Source: Lachnospiraceae bacterium
GTDB lineage: Bacteria > Bacillota > Clostridia > Lachnospirales > Lachnospiraceae
NCBI GenBank assembly: GCA_014804365.1
Contig: JAAUZX010000003.1
Coordinates: forward strand, 1-33,495
Length of the DNA: 33,495 bases
Direction: 5' to 3'
A program made the translations under genes and the position numbers. The notes under the pieces are model-generated. The model was not told the origin of the DNA. It was given only the letters and a program-made list of their open reading frames with translations, and did not search any database. Below are positions 1-7,132 of this stretch, piece after piece. The first letter of the stretch is position 1; each line of letters opens with the position of its first letter.

Positions 1-315
1 GAGATTTGTCGGAATGTGGAAAGGGTGATGGAGATGTTCTCGAAAGAACTGTACGAGCTTGACAGAAATACAGTGCAGTATATGATTGATGAGATGCAGG
101 ATACGATAGATGCGCAGAAGGATGAGCTTGATAAGCAGAAGGAGGAGCTCGACGAGCGGAACCGGACAATTACAGAGTTACGGAAAGAACATGAAAAGAC
201 GTTGGGTGGAACGGTAAGCATCCTGAGGAGCCTTAGCATATCGGAACAGGAGATCGTCACGAGAATCTGTGAGCAGTATCAGATTGATGAGGAACAGGTG
301 AAGAAGTATTTATAG
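1..315 (+). CDS. Rpn-family recombination-promoting nuclease, C-terminal tail (5' partial)
   Basis: The reading frame is open from the first base of the window to TAA at 313-315, so this is the 3' end of a gene that begins outside. The visible part holds a YELDRNTVQYMIDE segment, then a heptad-like coiled coil of repeated DAQK/DELDKQKEELDE units, then a C-terminal helix pair. This arrangement is typical, as I recall, of the C-terminal tails of PD-(D/E)XK Rpn proteins ('putative transposase') of Lachnospiraceae. The catalytic nuclease core is not in view, so activity cannot be judged. A second, complete Rpn-type gene lies at 24814-25698 and has a different tail. A generic coiled-coil protein is the alternative. 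Confidence 0.6.
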   Translation, partial: EICRNVERVMEMFSKELYELDRNTVQYMIDEMQDTIDAQKDELDKQKEELDERNRTITELRKEHEKTLGGTVSILRSLSISEQEIVTRICEQYQIDEEQVKKYL

Positions 316-549
316 GCATTAGGAGCCAGGTTGATAGATGTCTAAGGGAATACCGATCCGCCTGTATATTTAACATGCAATGGGTACAGAGCCTGCAGCA
401 GATTGTTGTGGGTATCGCATTCTCAAAAGTAAAGATTGGCTTTGATGTCTCTCCGACACCGGCATCGCAATTCGCGTAATAGAAATCAATAAAAGGCAGA
501 TTACGTTTAATCCATAATGTATAGATCATATACAGACAGATAAAGGAGA
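316..549. other. Intergenic stretch without a supported gene
   Basis: A minus-strand frame across 257-529 is open, but it has no convincing ribosome binding site, runs into the upstream gene and shows no recognisable domain. No clear terminator or promoter was found. It may be debris of a lost gene, since decayed sequence also lies just downstream at 1220-1417. Confidence 0.4.
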
Positions 550-555
550 ATGATT

Positions 556-1167
556 TTGGGAATACTGATTGGAAGCATTATTATTCTGGCGTTGATTGTG
601 AGCGCTATGTTTACGCAGAGTGTATTCTTTTGGGGGCTCGCACTGGTGGTTGTCGGAACTGTGTTCATCCGATATAAGAATAAATCTGCATCACCGACAG
701 CGGTTTTCGTTATGGGAATCTATGCAGTCATATGGGGATCGCTGACGCTGGCGATTCCCTTTTTTTGTGAAGGCGTTGAGGTGTGGGTTTTTTTGGCAGG
801 TTTTGGCGGAATGTTTATGGGAATCGGTATCTATCAGGGAATTGCCAAGCCTTTCCTGTGCCGGGAGCAGATAACGGCCATCTACATGGGTGCTAGGGCT
901 TGCAGAGGCGGCAGATATGGGAGGACTTATTATGATCCGATTTTTGCATACCGATACGATAATTATTCTTATCAAAATACAACAGGCGAAGTGTACAGCA
1001 GACGGAAACTTTTGAAAAAGTACAGGGAGGGAAGCGATTACCCTGTTTATCTGAATCCTCGTAATCCGGGTTCCATACGCACGAAACGTACGCCGCAGAA
1101 GACGGATGTGTTGTTGATCTGTATCGGACTCTTATGTGTGAGTGTGGTGCTTGCGCAGGTATTGTGA
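556..1167 (+). CDS. DUF3592-like integral membrane protein
   Basis: A protein of about 203 residues with four hydrophobic segments near the N-terminus (about residues 2-20, 23-39, 50-70 and 76-96), a soluble segment of about 85 residues, and a final hydrophobic segment (about 184-203). The soluble part has the pattern Y-DP-F-Y-Y, then a T-G-E-V-Y-S turn, then V-Y-L-N-P-RNP, which resembles DUF3592 and related membrane proteins of unknown function. The start is TTG at 556: AAAGGAG (542-548) is 7 nt from it, whereas the in-frame ATG at 550 sits only 1 nt after that site. The gene stands alone, followed by decayed recombinase sequence. Its role is unknown. Confidence 0.6.
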   Translation: MGILIGSIIILALIVSAMFTQSVFFWGLALVVVGTVFIRYKNKSASPTAVFVMGIYAVIWGSLTLAIPFFCEGVEVWVFLAGFGGMFMGIGIYQGIAKPFLCREQITAIYMGARACRGGRYGRTYYDPIFAYRYDNYSYQNTTGEVYSRRKLLKKYREGSDYPVYLNPRNPGSIRTKRTPQKTDVLLICIGLLCVSVVLAQVL

Positions 1168-1219
1168 GTGTGCCGATCTAGAGGTCAAAAGGATCTGAGA
1201 AGTTTTGTGACAATTTTGA

Positions 1220-1417
1220 CAATGGTGCAAGAAAGAGAAAGAGCAAAAAGCTCAGGAAGAAAATAGAGAACCCATTATCATCCCTTATTTCAGATGCCAC
1301 GTCTTTCGCCATACGTTTTGCACACAATTTTGCGAAAATGAAACGAACATCAAGGTAATTCAGGAGATAATGGGTCATGCAAACTTTATAAAAACCGTAC
1401 TGAACAGTACCGAATAA
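1220..1417 (+). pseudogene. Decayed tyrosine recombinase (integrase) C-terminus
   Basis: Frame 1220-1417 has no start codon but encodes a segment diagnostic of Tn916/phage-type integrases: HVFRHTFCTQFCENE, then NIKVIQEIMGHAN, then a stop. The R of the H-x-x-R box and the later GHA histidine of the active site are present. The stretch after GHA is corrupted and the usual catalytic tyrosine (normally in a T-x-x-x-Y-x-H/A context) is missing, with a stop 11 codons after GHAN. No N-terminal or core-binding domain precedes it. This is a remnant of a mobile element and marks an old integration or excision site. The minus-strand frame at 1178-1378 is its shadow. Confidence 0.75.
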
Positions 1418-1436
1418 TACTTTTCCCTAAAACTGC

Positions 1437-1958
1437 TTACAGCTTCTCCGGTTCCGGATACTCTACGCCGAAAGTATCAACCGTAACCGTTTTAATCCGC
1501 TGCTCTTCTAAAGGACGGTCGTTGTAATCAGTAGCTGTCTCGGCTATCTTATTGACATTTTCCATACCTTCTATCACCTTTCCAAACGCCGCATAAGCGC
1601 CGTCCAGATGAGGGCTTGTCTTGTGCATAATGAAAAACTGGCTTCCGGCAGAATCAGGATGCATACTTCTGGCCATGGAGAGTACGCCCTCGGTGTGCTT
1701 CAGGTCGTTGGGGAATCCGTTCTGTGCAAATTCGCCGCGAATCGAATAGTCGGGACCGCCCATGCCGGTGCCTTCGGGATCGCCGCCCTGAATCATGAAG
1801 CCTTTAATGACTCTGTGAAAGATCAGTCCGTCATAGAAATTCTTATTAATTAAGCTGATAAAGTTGTTGACGGAGATCGGCGCAATATCGGGATAAAGCT
1901 CCGCCTTGATGACATCTCCGTTTTCCATTGTAAAAGTAACGATTGGGTTTTGTGACAT
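1437..1958 (-). CDS. Peptidyl-prolyl cis-trans isomerase, cyclophilin type
   Basis: A 173-residue single-domain cyclophilin that catalyses cis-trans isomerisation of Xaa-Pro bonds. It carries the hallmark FHRVIKGFMIQGGDP block with the catalytic arginine, a GSQFFIM block and a HLDGAYAAFGKVIEGM block. No signal peptide is visible, so it is probably cytoplasmic. The chosen start is the ATG at 1958, preceded by GAGG at a 5-nt spacing. An upstream in-frame ATG at 1991 would add 11 basic residues without a better ribosome site. Length and motifs are normal for short bacterial PpiA/PpiB proteins. The gene is monocistronic and divergent from the acetyltransferase at 2089. Confidence 0.92.
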   Translation of the reverse strand: MSQNPIVTFTMENGDVIKAELYPDIAPISVNNFISLINKNFYDGLIFHRVIKGFMIQGGDPEGTGMGGPDYSIRGEFAQNGFPNDLKHTEGVLSMARSMHPDSAGSQFFIMHKTSPHLDGAYAAFGKVIEGMENVNKIAETATDYNDRPLEEQRIKTVTVDTFGVEYPEPEKL

Positions 1959-2010
1959 AGTTTCCTCATTTCCGCGCTGTCTTTGGCGCAATTTTCTCGT
2001 TTCTGAAAAT

Positions 2011-2040
2011 TTGATATGGTAATATTATATATAGTATAAG
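2011..2040 (+). promoter_or_regulatory. Putative promoter of the 2089 acetyltransferase gene
   Basis: TTGATA (2011-2016) and TATAAG (2035-2040) are separated by 18 nt in an AT-rich stretch between the divergent cyclophilin and acetyltransferase genes. The match is moderate and based on sequence only. Confidence 0.3.
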
Positions 2041-2088
2041 ACCGATAATGCAAGAGGGCATGGGGATTATTTTACGGAGAAAGAATAA

Positions 2089-3063
2089 ATGATGCTGAAA
2101 AAAGTGATTTTACTGATCGAGGAAGATATTATGCAGCAAAAAGTGCTGTGCGGGGAAAGTATACTGCCGGATGATTTGCGGGAACACGGGGTGGAGATCG
2201 TTATTGGGCAGGGACAGAGTGTGGTGCCGGATATCGAAGCAGAAGAGAACACTGCGGCATGTAACAGTACAGAATGTAACGGGGCAAAACGCCGTGAAGC
2301 GGAAGGGATGGATGAAGTATATGGCGGTGTAGAAGAAGGTTTTGGAGACAGTTTAGAAGAGAATTTGTACATCACAGATTCGGAGGATACCTATCGTCTT
2401 ATGAGACAGCGGGGAAGATACATGCTGCCATATCGGCATGAGAAAAATAAGACCGCGGACTTTACGGGAGCGCTGTATGTGATTGAGCAGATTGAAGAGG
2501 TTGATTATGAGACCGTCGATCTGGCGTATAGGAGGCTTGCGGGACTACCGTGGGAGATTCTCAGGACGAAGCGGTGCATAATTCGCGAGACTACGGAAGC
2601 GGATGTGGACAGTTTCTACAATATATATGCGGAACCTGAGATTACCAGATATATGGAAGATCTGTATGAGGATCGGGAAGAAGAACTGGTCTATGTCGCA
2701 GAGTATCGGGAGAAGATGTACGGATTCTATGGATATGGCATGTGGACTGTACTTACGAAAGAGGGTACGGTAATCGGCCGGGCAGGCATAAGCTGGCGTG
2801 AGGGATTCGATCTGCCGGAACTGGGATTCGTGATCGGAGTGCCCTGGCAGAGACAGGGATACGCCTATGAGGTATGCAGGGCGATTCTCGATTATGCAAA
2901 GATAGAATTGGATTTTACACAGGTGCAGGCACTTGTAATGGAGGGAAACGGGAAGTCGGCGGCATTGTGCCGGAAACTGGGGTTTCGGAAAGAGGATCGG
3001 GTCGAGGAGGACGGAGAACAGTATGACAGATATCTGGCGGAGCTGACCAAGACAGCTCTATAA
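2089..3063 (+). CDS. GNAT-family N-acetyltransferase with an extra N-terminal domain
   Basis: A 324-residue protein. Residues about 160-320 form a GNAT acetyltransferase: an RCIIRETTEADVDSFYNIY opening, an ELGFVIG strand, the acetyl-CoA motif VPWQRQGYAYEV (251-262, Q/R-x-x-G-x-A) and ALCRKLGFR (292-300). Residues 1-160 are additional. They contain an acidic variable linker (about 48-95) and a segment around 96-158 (ITDSEDTYRLMRQRG then TGALYVIEQIEEVD, ending LPWEIL) that resembles a reduced HAD-like Rossmann unit lacking catalytic aspartates; this is an inference. The substrate is unknown. GGAGA at 2076-2080 supports ATG 2089, with a second ATG directly after it. No operon partner is visible. 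Confidence 0.8.
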   Translation: MMLKKVILLIEEDIMQQKVLCGESILPDDLREHGVEIVIGQGQSVVPDIEAEENTAACNSTECNGAKRREAEGMDEVYGGVEEGFGDSLEENLYITDSEDTYRLMRQRGRYMLPYRHEKNKTADFTGALYVIEQIEEVDYETVDLAYRRLAGLPWEILRTKRCIIRETTEADVDSFYNIYAEPEITRYMEDLYEDREEELVYVAEYREKMYGFYGYGMWTVLTKEGTVIGRAGISWREGFDLPELGFVIGVPWQRQGYAYEVCRAILDYAKIELDFTQVQALVMEGNGKSAALCRKLGFRKEDRVEEDGEQYDRYLAELTKTAL

Positions 3064-3091
3064 GAAAGAAAAGCGGCACATTCTTCCATGA

Positions 3092-3179
3092 TGATGCAAT
3101 TTTGATACAAATTTGATGGAGTTTTGATGCAAAGATTATGCTTTTATGTTGCAAATCTGATGCAGGATTGATGCTTTCA
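3092..3179. repeat. 11-bp tandem repeat, 8 units (iteron-like)
   Basis: The core TGATGCA or a one- to two-base variant recurs at 3092, 3103, 3114, 3125, 3136, 3147, 3158 and 3169, exactly 11 bp apart each time. Four units begin TGATGC (3092, 3125, 3158, 3169), with variants TGATACA, TGATGGA, TTATGCT and TGTTGCA in between. Positions 8-11 of the unit are mostly A/T. The period is close to one helical turn, so the cores would lie on the same face of the DNA. It ends about 80 bp before the VIT/vWA gene. A period of 11 cannot be a coding repeat. Binding of a regulator is an inference. Confidence 0.7.
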
Positions 3180-3180
3180 C

Positions 3181-3214
3181 ACGGTAGCATAGACGTAGAG
3201 ATTACACGTACCGT
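3181..3214 (+). promoter_or_regulatory. Inverted repeat in the leader of the VIT/vWA gene
   Basis: ACGGTA (3181-3186) and TACCGT (3209-3214) are exact reverse complements around a 22-nt loop that itself contains ACGT-type sub-repeats. It lies between the 11-bp repeat array and the ribosome site. It could be an operator or an mRNA hairpin. No U-tract follows, so it is not a terminator. Confidence 0.3.
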
Positions 3215-3259
3215 CAGATTTAAGATAATCAAAAGACGCGAGAAGGAAGGATGTGCAGT

Positions 3260-5266
3260 ATGAAAAAACACAGAAAATTATTAAGCTTTTTGGCTGTATT
3301 GTTATTGCTTATGGGTTATGCGCCCACAGTACATGCGGAAGAGGAAACCGATGAGGACAGAACGCTTTCCCCTTATTTCTATGTGGAAAGCGAAGAGACG
3401 GGAGTGGATTGCCTTCCGTTAAAAAGTACGGATGTGAACACAACGATAGAGGGAATCATCGCGGACACTTATGTGGTGCAGACATATGCCAACCAAGGGA
3501 CGAAGCCGATTAACGCCAGATACATTTTCCCGGCATCGACTAAGGTCACGATACATGGTATGCAGATGCAGATCGGGAACCAGATCGTGAAGGCGGTCAT
3601 TAAGGAAAAGGAAGAGGCGAAGCAGGAATTTGAAACGGCTAAGAGCGAAGGCAAAAGCGCCTCCATGCTGTCAGAGCAGAGAGCAAATGTGTTCACGATG
3701 GACGTTGCCAATGTTATGCCCGGCGATGAGGTGCGGATCGAGCTGCACTATACGGAACTGATTACGCCCACAGACGGAACCTATCAATTCGTCTATCCGA
3801 CAGTAGTTGGCCCCCGCTATGTGGGTCCCGTGCTGGACGATACGGGAAATCGTGAGGAATGGACAAGCACAGCGTATCTGCCGGAGGGGACTGCGCCCGC
3901 CGATCAATACCATATCAATGTGACGGTTGCCTCCGGTGTGCCGATCTCATCGCTTTCGAGCAGTTCGCATGACGTCAAGATCGACTGGGAAGAGAATACG
4001 ACAGCCCACGTCAGTCTGGCGGATCCGTCGGATTATGCCGGCAATCGGGATTTTATATTGGACTATAGGCTGACAGGGGAAGAGATCAACACGGGACTTA
4101 TCACCAGTCAGGGAGAAAATGAGAATTATTTCATGTTAATGATACAGCCGCCGGAACGCTATGAAGTGGAGGAGATTCCGCCCAGAGAATATATTTTCGT
4201 ACTGGATGTATCCGGTTCCATGTCGGGATTTCCACTGAATACGGCCAAGAAGCTGATTAATAATCTGGTATCCGGCCTGCGGGAGAGCGATACCTTTAAC
4301 CTAATCTTATTTTCCGGGGATTCTTTGCAGATGTCGGACAGTTCGGTTCCGGCTACGGAGGAAAATGTTAATAAGGCGCTCCGTCTGATTAACGCACAGA
4401 AAGGAGCGGGCGGCACCGAACTGGCTTCCGCACTGGAAGATGCGCTGCAAATTCCGGCGACAGAGGACACATCCCGCAACATCGTTATCATAAGTGACGG
4501 ATACATATACGGAGAGTCGGAAGTATTTGATATGATCAATGACAATATGGATAAAGCGGATTTCTTTTCCTTCGGCATCGGCTCCGCCGTAAACCGCTAT
4601 CTGATCGAAGGAATCGCGTCGATCGGACAGGGAGAGCCTTTTATCGTGACTGATGAAAAAGAGGCATCCGAGGTAGCGGAAAAGTTCCGCACATACATAC
4701 AGTCACCGGTACTGACGGATATCAGGGTAGTTTTTGAAGGAATGGATACTTATGATTTCGAACCCACCGTGCTGCCGACACTGTATGCGCAGAAGCCCAT
4801 TGTCCTGCTGGGCAAATGGAGAGGTGAAGCGACTGGAACGATTCGGATCAGCGGCATGACCGGTGAGGGACAATACTCACAGAGCATAGATGTGTCGGAG
4901 GCAAAAAACGGTCAGAACGATGCAGTAGGATATCTGTGGGCGCGCAAGAGAGTGGAGCGGCTGACTGATTACGGCAGAAGCGACGATGATCCGAAGGTAC
5001 GGGCAGAAGTGACACAGATCGGGTTAGACCACCATATGGTTACGCCTTATACATCCTTTATCGCGGTGTTGGATACCGTTCGGAATCCCGAGGGTGACAG
5101 CACAGATGTGGATCAGCCGCTTCCGTTGCCGTTGGAGGTGTCCAATCTGGCGATCGGTTATCGGATTGGATCGGAACCGGGCGATGTCATGTTTATCGGA
5201 ATGTTGATGGTGTTGCTGCTATTATCGGCGCTGGTGAAGAGGCGTCTACAAATTCGCAGACTGTGA
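3260..5266 (+). CDS. Secreted VIT and vWA domain protein with C-terminal sorting-like tail
   Basis: A 668-residue envelope protein. Residues 1-26 are a signal peptide (MKKHRK, hydrophobic core, cleavage near VHA). A VIT (vault/inter-alpha-trypsin) domain spans about 35-190, with the typical EFETAKSEGKSASMLSEQR block. A vWA domain spans about 308-485 with a complete MIDAS: DVSGS (D316), T386 in GGTEL and D413 in ISDGY. A beta-rich region follows. The C-terminus has GSEP (637-640), a hydrophobic helix (about 643-659) and a basic end KRRLQIRRL, the tripartite layout of an exosortase sorting signal. The start at 3260 is chosen because AAGGAAGG (3243-3250) is 9 nt away; the in-frame ATG at 3251 abuts it. 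The next gene, 84 nt downstream, is an exosortase-family enzyme, so this is probably its substrate (inference). Metal-dependent adhesion is likely. Confidence 0.88.
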   Translation: MKKHRKLLSFLAVLLLLMGYAPTVHAEEETDEDRTLSPYFYVESEETGVDCLPLKSTDVNTTIEGIIADTYVVQTYANQGTKPINARYIFPASTKVTIHGMQMQIGNQIVKAVIKEKEEAKQEFETAKSEGKSASMLSEQRANVFTMDVANVMPGDEVRIELHYTELITPTDGTYQFVYPTVVGPRYVGPVLDDTGNREEWTSTAYLPEGTAPADQYHINVTVASGVPISSLSSSSHDVKIDWEENTTAHVSLADPSDYAGNRDFILDYRLTGEEINTGLITSQGENENYFMLMIQPPERYEVEEIPPREYIFVLDVSGSMSGFPLNTAKKLINNLVSGLRESDTFNLILFSGDSLQMSDSSVPATEENVNKALRLINAQKGAGGTELASALEDALQIPATEDTSRNIVIISDGYIYGESEVFDMINDNMDKADFFSFGIGSAVNRYLIEGIASIGQGEPFIVTDEKEASEVAEKFRTYIQSPVLTDIRVVFEGMDTYDFEPTVLPTLYAQKPIVLLGKWRGEATGTIRISGMTGEGQYSQSIDVSEAKNGQNDAVGYLWARKRVERLTDYGRSDDDPKVRAEVTQIGLDHHMVTPYTSFIAVLDTVRNPEGDSTDVDQPLPLPLEVSNLAIGYRIGSEPGDVMFIGMLMVLLLLSALVKRRLQIRRL

Positions 5267-5350
5267 GAAAGGCATGGGTATTAGTGTGATGACACGTACT
5301 CGAAAAATGTTTATACATCAAGAAAATGTGTATGCAGATAGGAAATGAAA

Positions 5351-6175
5351 ATGGGAAAAAATATAATGTACGACAGAATATATCAGAATCGGATACTTCT
5401 CATGGCCTCAGCCGTTATTGCTCTCGTGATGTGTTATTTCTGCAGGACAAGCGACAGTGACGCTCTTACTTGGATGCTGACACCCACCGCGCGGTGGGTC
5501 AGTATCCTTGGCGGTATTCCTTTTGAATATCTACCTCATCAGGGATATGTCAATCATCTCTGGCAGTTTGTGATCGCGCCTTCCTGCGCGGGATGCCGCT
5601 TCATGCTGATCACGTTTCTGATGCTGTTTTTTTCATTCGGTAAAAATGAATCCGCACGCGGTCTGGAAAAACAGTGGGCATGGTTGGGATTTAGTCTGGT
5701 GTTTGCTTATGTATCCACAATTTTGGTCAACGGCATACGAATCGTTGCGTCCATATATCTGCCCGTTGTTTTGGAAAGAAAACAGCTTATGGTCGGGTGG
5801 CTGACACCCGACAAACTGCATACGCTGATCGGAACCGTAACATATTTTATATCATTGTGTGTGATTTATCTGCTGGCGTTGTCGATTCACCAACGCATTT
5901 TCGAGCGGATTCAGCGGGAGGGTGGGAAAGCTGTCGAAGCGCTCTCCGTGGAAGTATCTGCACGCACGATACAGCACAGGAATCTGACTGTACCGGCATT
6001 TTGGTATCTTCTGATCGTGCTGGCGCTTCCTTTTGTGAAAAGGGTGTATCATCATGATCTGGCGGGATTCGGGACATACGCGGCGGTGATTGGCGGGGTG
6101 TGCGGGAGTGTGTGCGTGATAATGGCGGTCGGAGGGTGGATTACAAGACGGAAAAAAGACACGGTATATAAGTAG
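5351..6175 (+). CDS. Exosortase/archaeosortase-family transpeptidase (XrtK-like)
   Basis: A polytopic membrane protein of about 274 residues. Counting from the upstream ATG at 5345, it has the three conserved active-site residues of exosortases: Cys81 in PSCAGCRFMLI, Arg132 in VNGIRIV and His159 in LHTLIGT, each at the edge of a hydrophobic segment. Hydrophobic helices lie at about 17-33, 84-98, 112-130, 160-180, 217-230 and 241-265. Enzymes of this superfamily cleave C-terminal sorting tails and transfer the protein to the envelope. The single likely substrate is the preceding VIT/vWA protein. From memory I would place it near exosortase K, whose partners carry an MSEP-type tail; the neighbour has GSEP. 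ATG 5351 is 7 nt from GGA, while ATG 5345 has a 1-nt spacing. The C-terminus converges on the gene at 6201 with 25 bp between them. Confidence 0.82.
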   Translation: MGKNIMYDRIYQNRILLMASAVIALVMCYFCRTSDSDALTWMLTPTARWVSILGGIPFEYLPHQGYVNHLWQFVIAPSCAGCRFMLITFLMLFFSFGKNESARGLEKQWAWLGFSLVFAYVSTILVNGIRIVASIYLPVVLERKQLMVGWLTPDKLHTLIGTVTYFISLCVIYLLALSIHQRIFERIQREGGKAVEALSVEVSARTIQHRNLTVPAFWYLLIVLALPFVKRVYHHDLAGFGTYAAVIGGVCGSVCVIMAVGGWITRRKKDTVYK

Positions 6176-6200
6176 TATCAACTACGATTAAATGCGATGT

Positions 6201-6827
6201 TTAAAACATTGCAAATAATTGAATTAAGTATTCGCCATTGACATCGGTTTCATCTCTATCAAGAGTTCTTTTACCGAATATCTTAAAGTTATGCTTTTGA
6301 TAAAAACTCAAGATTTTTTCATTATCTTCACATTCAAGATACATGAATCTTCCGCCAATTTCTTTTTGAATTTTGCGAATTTTATTGACTGCCAGTTGAA
6401 GTAAATCTGCACCGGATATCAGTGTGTCGTTTCCGTTTGTAAAATTCTTTCCTAATTGTGCAATTAGGGGAGCAGATACAGTATATTTCTGCTTGACAGG
6501 ATCATACACGCCTTGATTCTTAAGTTTCTTTGCTTCGGTGTTGCTTAATACAGTCCGATCTACCGTAATGACTTTTGATGTAATTGTATAATAACCGACG
6601 AGTTCAGTGTATTTTTCATCTTCAGTCTGCCAAAATACTAAATGTGTTTTGGCAGTTGTTCTTTTAGAAAACTCAATAGCCTTATTTTTTATAAAATTCT
6701 CAATATCTTTATTTAGCGGACACGAAAAAAAGGAGAGGATGGACTTTGTCGCCTCCTCTCCGAGTTGCTCGATTATATCGCTTAAATTCATTTCTACAAA
6801 ATGAGTTTTGACAAACTTCTGTTCCAT
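6201..6827 (-). CDS. GNAT-like acetyltransferase, candidate toxin of a toxin-antitoxin pair
   Basis: A 208-residue soluble protein. The C-terminal half fits a divergent GNAT fold: a VGYYTITSKVITVD strand pair, then PLIAQLGKNF, a GADLLQLAVNKIRKI helix, the FMYLECEDN strand and ILSFYQKHNFKIFG. The canonical R-x-x-G-x-G/A acetyl-CoA loop is replaced by a longer GKNFTNGNDTLISGAD segment. The start is ATG 6827, 1 nt after the stop of the upstream 58-aa gene, so the two are translationally linked; a TTG at 6845 would overlap that gene. The pair is visibly AT-richer than its neighbours, which suggests horizontal transfer. The layout (small gene first, GNAT second) matches acetyltransferase toxin modules of the TacT/AtaT kind; toxicity is an inference. 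Confidence 0.7.
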   Translation of the reverse strand: MEQKFVKTHFVEMNLSDIIEQLGEEATKSILSFFSCPLNKDIENFIKNKAIEFSKRTTAKTHLVFWQTEDEKYTELVGYYTITSKVITVDRTVLSNTEAKKLKNQGVYDPVKQKYTVSAPLIAQLGKNFTNGNDTLISGADLLQLAVNKIRKIQKEIGGRFMYLECEDNEKILSFYQKHNFKIFGKRTLDRDETDVNGEYLIQLFAMF

Positions 6828-6828
6828 A

Positions 6829-7005
6829 TCATATGTTTTTACCAAAGAATTCTTTGATTTTATCTCCCGTAAGTTCTTTACATTCTCTTGTGAGCTGCGT
6901 TGATTTGTACTTACTATTTTCCGCCTGACCTAAAGCGGTAACAAATGTATGAGCAAGCTGCTTATCTTTTATTTCTATATCTTTTAAGATGCTTTTGGTT
7001 GCCAC
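6829..7005 (-). CDS. Small protein upstream of GNAT, candidate antitoxin
   Basis: A 58-residue protein starting at GTG 7005 with a strong GGAGG (7018-7014) 8 nt upstream. It begins MATKSILKDIEIKDK, contains an A/L/E-rich helix (LAHTFVTALGQAEN) and ends KIKEFFGKNI. No classical DNA-binding motif is obvious, but the short helical and charged composition and its position directly before the GNAT gene fit an antitoxin or chaperone-like partner. The 1-nt gap to the downstream ATG implies co-translation. The longer open frame to 7257 lacks a ribosome site and overlaps the next gene, so it is not used. Confidence 0.65.
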   Translation of the reverse strand: MATKSILKDIEIKDKQLAHTFVTALGQAENSKYKSTQLTRECKELTGDKIKEFFGKNI

Positions 7006-7075
7006 ACATATCACCTCCAAACAAATGCGCAAATATATATCATTGAATATATTATATAACTTTATCTGTATCCTT

Positions 7076-7103
7076 ATTATATCTGAAAAAGTTAAAAAAA
7101 CAA
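7076..7103 (-). promoter_or_regulatory. Putative promoter of the small protein/GNAT pair
   Basis: On the minus strand TTGTTT (7103-7098) and a perfect TATAAT (7081-7076) are separated by 16 nt, about 70 nt before the GTG start at 7005. A second TATAAT-like box lies closer to the gene without a good -35. Confidence 0.45.
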
Positions 7104-7132
7104 TATTTTTGTAGAAATAAACTTGATGTAAA

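Noticed and set aside
257..529. Minus-strand open frame of 90 codons
   Set aside because: No ribosome site, overlaps the plus-strand Rpn tail and has no recognisable domain; the residue pattern looks like an incidental frame.
1178..1378. Minus-strand open frame opposite the integrase remnant
   Set aside because: It is the antisense shadow of the plus-strand recombinase motifs, which are clearly the real signal.
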